Part shown: piece after piece, positions 4,624 through 5,093 of the stretch
Numbering within the stretch: the stretch's first letter is position 1
How the letters are laid out: each line of letters begins with the position of its first letter
NCBI GenBank assembly: GCA_044375275.1
Contig: JBILMZ010000239.1
Span: 1-5,093, forward strand
DNA length: 5,093 nt
Direction: 5' to 3'
Origin: SZUA-430 sp044375275
GTDB taxonomy: Bacteria > Pseudomonadota > Alphaproteobacteria > Micropepsales > Micropepsaceae
Program-made: the position numbers and the translations under genes
Notes under the pieces: model-generated
What the model was told of the DNA's origin: nothing
Databases searched by the model: none
The model's input: only the letters and a program-made list of their open reading frames with translations

Positions 4624-5093
4624 TCAGGGCGTCGAGTGACGGATGACCATTTCCAGCGTGTCCCGGTATTGCCGGGCATCGGCCTCGCCAAAGCAGCAGA
4701 AGATCACCTGTCGCGGTTCTGCCCCCAGCGCCTCATGCTCCAGCGCCGCTGAAAGGGCGATCTGGCTCGCCCGCGTGATGGGAATGCCATAGGCGCCTGT
4801 GCCCAGGCTGGGAAGGGCAATGCTCGCGCCCTGCAACTGGCGCGCGGCCGCAAAGACATTTCGGTAACACGATGAGAGGAGCAGCCAGACATCTTCCGGC
4901 GCATGCTGCCCGAAGATCGGCGCGACGGTGTGGATCACATGCCTGGCTTTCAGCCCGAACCCTGGCGTCACGACGGCCTGTCCCGTCGGGCAGCCACCGA
5001 TCTTCTTCATGGCCAGCCCAAGTTCCGGCCCCGCCGCGCGATTGATTGCGCCATCAACGCCGCCGCCGGGTATCAGCTGTGCATTGGCAGCGT
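4624..5093 (-). CDS. Macro-domain protein, probable (O-acetyl-)ADP-ribose hydrolase; 5' end outside window
   Basis: 155 residues are visible and the frame stays open to the window edge, so the N-terminus is missing. An internal ATG at 5010 is not the start, because conserved macro-domain sequence lies before it. Visible motifs: NAQLIPGGGVDGAINRAAGPEL near the visible N-terminus, with the Asn and Asp used for ADP-ribose binding and catalysis in the MacroD/YmdB type; CPTGQAVVTPGFGL followed by HVIHTVAPIFG; and the phosphate-binding loop SLGTGAYGIP. Such enzymes remove ADP-ribose from acidic residues or deacetylate O-acetyl-ADP-ribose in the cytoplasm. The order and spacing follow YmdB-like proteins, and the C-terminus ends normally. 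The stop is 64 nt before the beta-lactamase start on the same strand with no clear terminator between, so co-transcription is possible. Confidence 0.9.
   Translation of the reverse strand, partial: AANAQLIPGGGVDGAINRAAGPELGLAMKKIGGCPTGQAVVTPGFGLKARHVIHTVAPIFGQHAPEDVWLLLSSCYRNVFAAARQLQGASIALPSLGTGAYGIPITRASQIALSAALEHEALGAEPRQVIFCCFGEADARQYRDTLEMVIRHSTP

Overview
The window is GC-rich bacterial DNA with strong G/C bias at third codon positions. Its gene content (a Tat-exported class A beta-lactamase, a soluble sphingosine-1-phosphate-lyase-like enzyme, a stand-alone CheB domain, a macro-domain protein) and its many dispersed palindromic intergenic repeats suggest a chromosomal segment of a Proteobacterium, most likely an alphaproteobacterium. 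That assignment is inference: there is no rRNA or other phylogenetic marker here.

Layout, left to right. (1) 1-284 is non-coding and is mostly a 174-bp foldback repeat with ends of the TGTCATCCCGG / CCGGGATGACA type. (2) 285-1040 (+) encodes an integral membrane protein with about eight helices, tentatively TspO/MBR-related. (3) 1041-1461 is non-coding and holds a second foldback family (copy A), a short TTCGT repeat and a small GC-rich hairpin. (4) 1462-2730 (+) encodes a PLP-dependent lyase of the sphingosine-1-phosphate lyase type. (5) 2731-3043 is non-coding and holds copy B of the same foldback family in the opposite orientation, so the lyase gene sits between two inverted copies. (6) 3044-3634 (+) encodes a CheB-type methylesterase catalytic domain without a receiver domain. 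(7) 3669-4559 (-) encodes a class A serine beta-lactamase, convergent with the CheB-like gene. (8) 4624-5093 (-) is a macro-domain (ADP-ribose-processing) gene whose 5' end lies beyond the window. It lies 64 nt upstream of the beta-lactamase gene on the same strand.

The five genes do not form one pathway. The three + genes are separated by repeat-filled spacers and are probably transcribed separately. The macro-domain and beta-lactamase genes could share a transcript. The most unusual signal is the set of ~165-177-bp foldback elements. All three copies, from two unrelated sequence families, share one architecture: an outer inverted-repeat stem enclosing three hairpins. Two of them bracket the lyase gene as an inverted pair. 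I found no tRNA, rRNA, CRISPR array, transposase gene or recognisable riboswitch.
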